Source: a virus. From it: a stretch of 36,978 nucleotides of DNA. A program made the position numbers and the translations under genes. The stretch is taken from positions 1-36,978 of IMG/VR virus record IMGVR_UViG_3300025154_000254. One strand, given 5' to 3'. Positions 36,853 through 36,978 of this stretch are shown in pieces (position 1 is the stretch's first letter; every line of letters begins with the position of its first letter). The notes below the pieces were generated by a model. That model saw only the letters and a program-made list of their open reading frames with translations. It did no database searches and was not told the origin of the DNA.

Positions 36853-36978
36853 CAAAAATGCCCCCTATTATTAGAGGAATTTATGGAACATAGATCTGAA
36901 CAAATAAATGAACTAGTTGCCGCGCTCATCTCTGCTAAAAGTGAGATGGGATCTGCTATAAAAGATAAAAAAGGATTT
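36853..36978. repeat. Right copy of 126-bp terminal direct repeat
   Basis: Identical to 32-157. Here the upstream neighbour is the terminator hairpin and not the fold-back, so this copy shows the native junction between the secreted-protein cluster and the ERF gene. Confidence 0.95.
36883..36978 (+). CDS. erf: Repeated 5' end of ERF gene (partial)
   Basis: The first 32 codons of the ERF gene appear again before the contig stops. It is the same locus as 62-694 after circularisation, not a second gene; AGAGGA precedes the ATG in both copies. Confidence 0.9.
   Translation, partial: MEHRSEQINELVAALISAKSEMGSAIKDKKGF

Noticed and set aside
1-36978. Integrase, attachment sites, tRNA genes, CRISPR arrays, reverse transcriptase or IS transposase
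   Set aside because: Looked for on both strands; no matching protein motifs, cloverleaf signatures (such as GTTCGAATC arms) or regular short repeats with spacers were seen.

Overview
The window is an essentially complete genome of a short-tailed (podovirus-like) tailed phage. Its ends share a 126-bp direct repeat (32-157 and 36853-36978), so the unit closes to a circle of about 36,821 bp. The first 31 bases are a fold-back copy of 65-95 and look like an amplification or assembly artefact. The phage is AT-rich. It carries an N4-gp56-like major capsid protein, a P22-like portal, a beta-propeller tail protein, a lambda R-type endolysin, ERF, RuvC and SSB. The endolysin type and the Sec signal peptides on several small proteins point to a Gram-negative host, but the sequence does not name one. 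There is no integrase, DNA polymerase, helicase or tRNA.

Layout: two transcription units diverge from an AT-rich control region at 34524-34680. Rightward (+) run a small HTH regulator, four unknown early genes, three tiny secreted proteins and, across the circular junction, the ERF recombinase. They end at a bidirectional terminator at 755-792. Leftward (-) run small early genes, membrane proteins, a replication initiator with an iteron array (32495-32693), terS, terL, ruvC, a small membrane protein, ssb, a cassette of unknown genes, the portal, scaffold, major capsid, head-tail connectors, a beta-propeller tail protein, putative internal or ejection proteins, endolysin and a large set of modular tail fibres. 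Only two plus-strand genes interrupt this block: an unknown gene at 9620-10180 and a homing endonuclease inside the capsid gene.

The most striking content is three intervening elements in packaging and capsid genes. TerL carries two inteins, one placed in the Walker A ATPase loop (544 aa, apparently degenerate endonuclease) and one in the S|TPRG motif (416 aa, intact-looking LAGLIDADG endonuclease). The major capsid gene is cut by a minus-strand group I intron whose LAGLIDADG homing endonuclease gene is antisense to the intron and framed by a 16-bp inverted repeat. So packaging needs protein splicing and capsid synthesis needs RNA splicing.

A second notable region is 23171-24556. A 1,365-bp cassette of two overlapping unknown genes sits beside ssb, bounded by 21-bp direct repeats and by two partial ssb copies, as if acquired by recombination between ssb homologues. 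Many intergenic gaps in the late block hold long, nearly perfect hairpins. The capsid mRNA leader is predicted to form five hairpins in series downstream of a plausible sigma-70 promoter.
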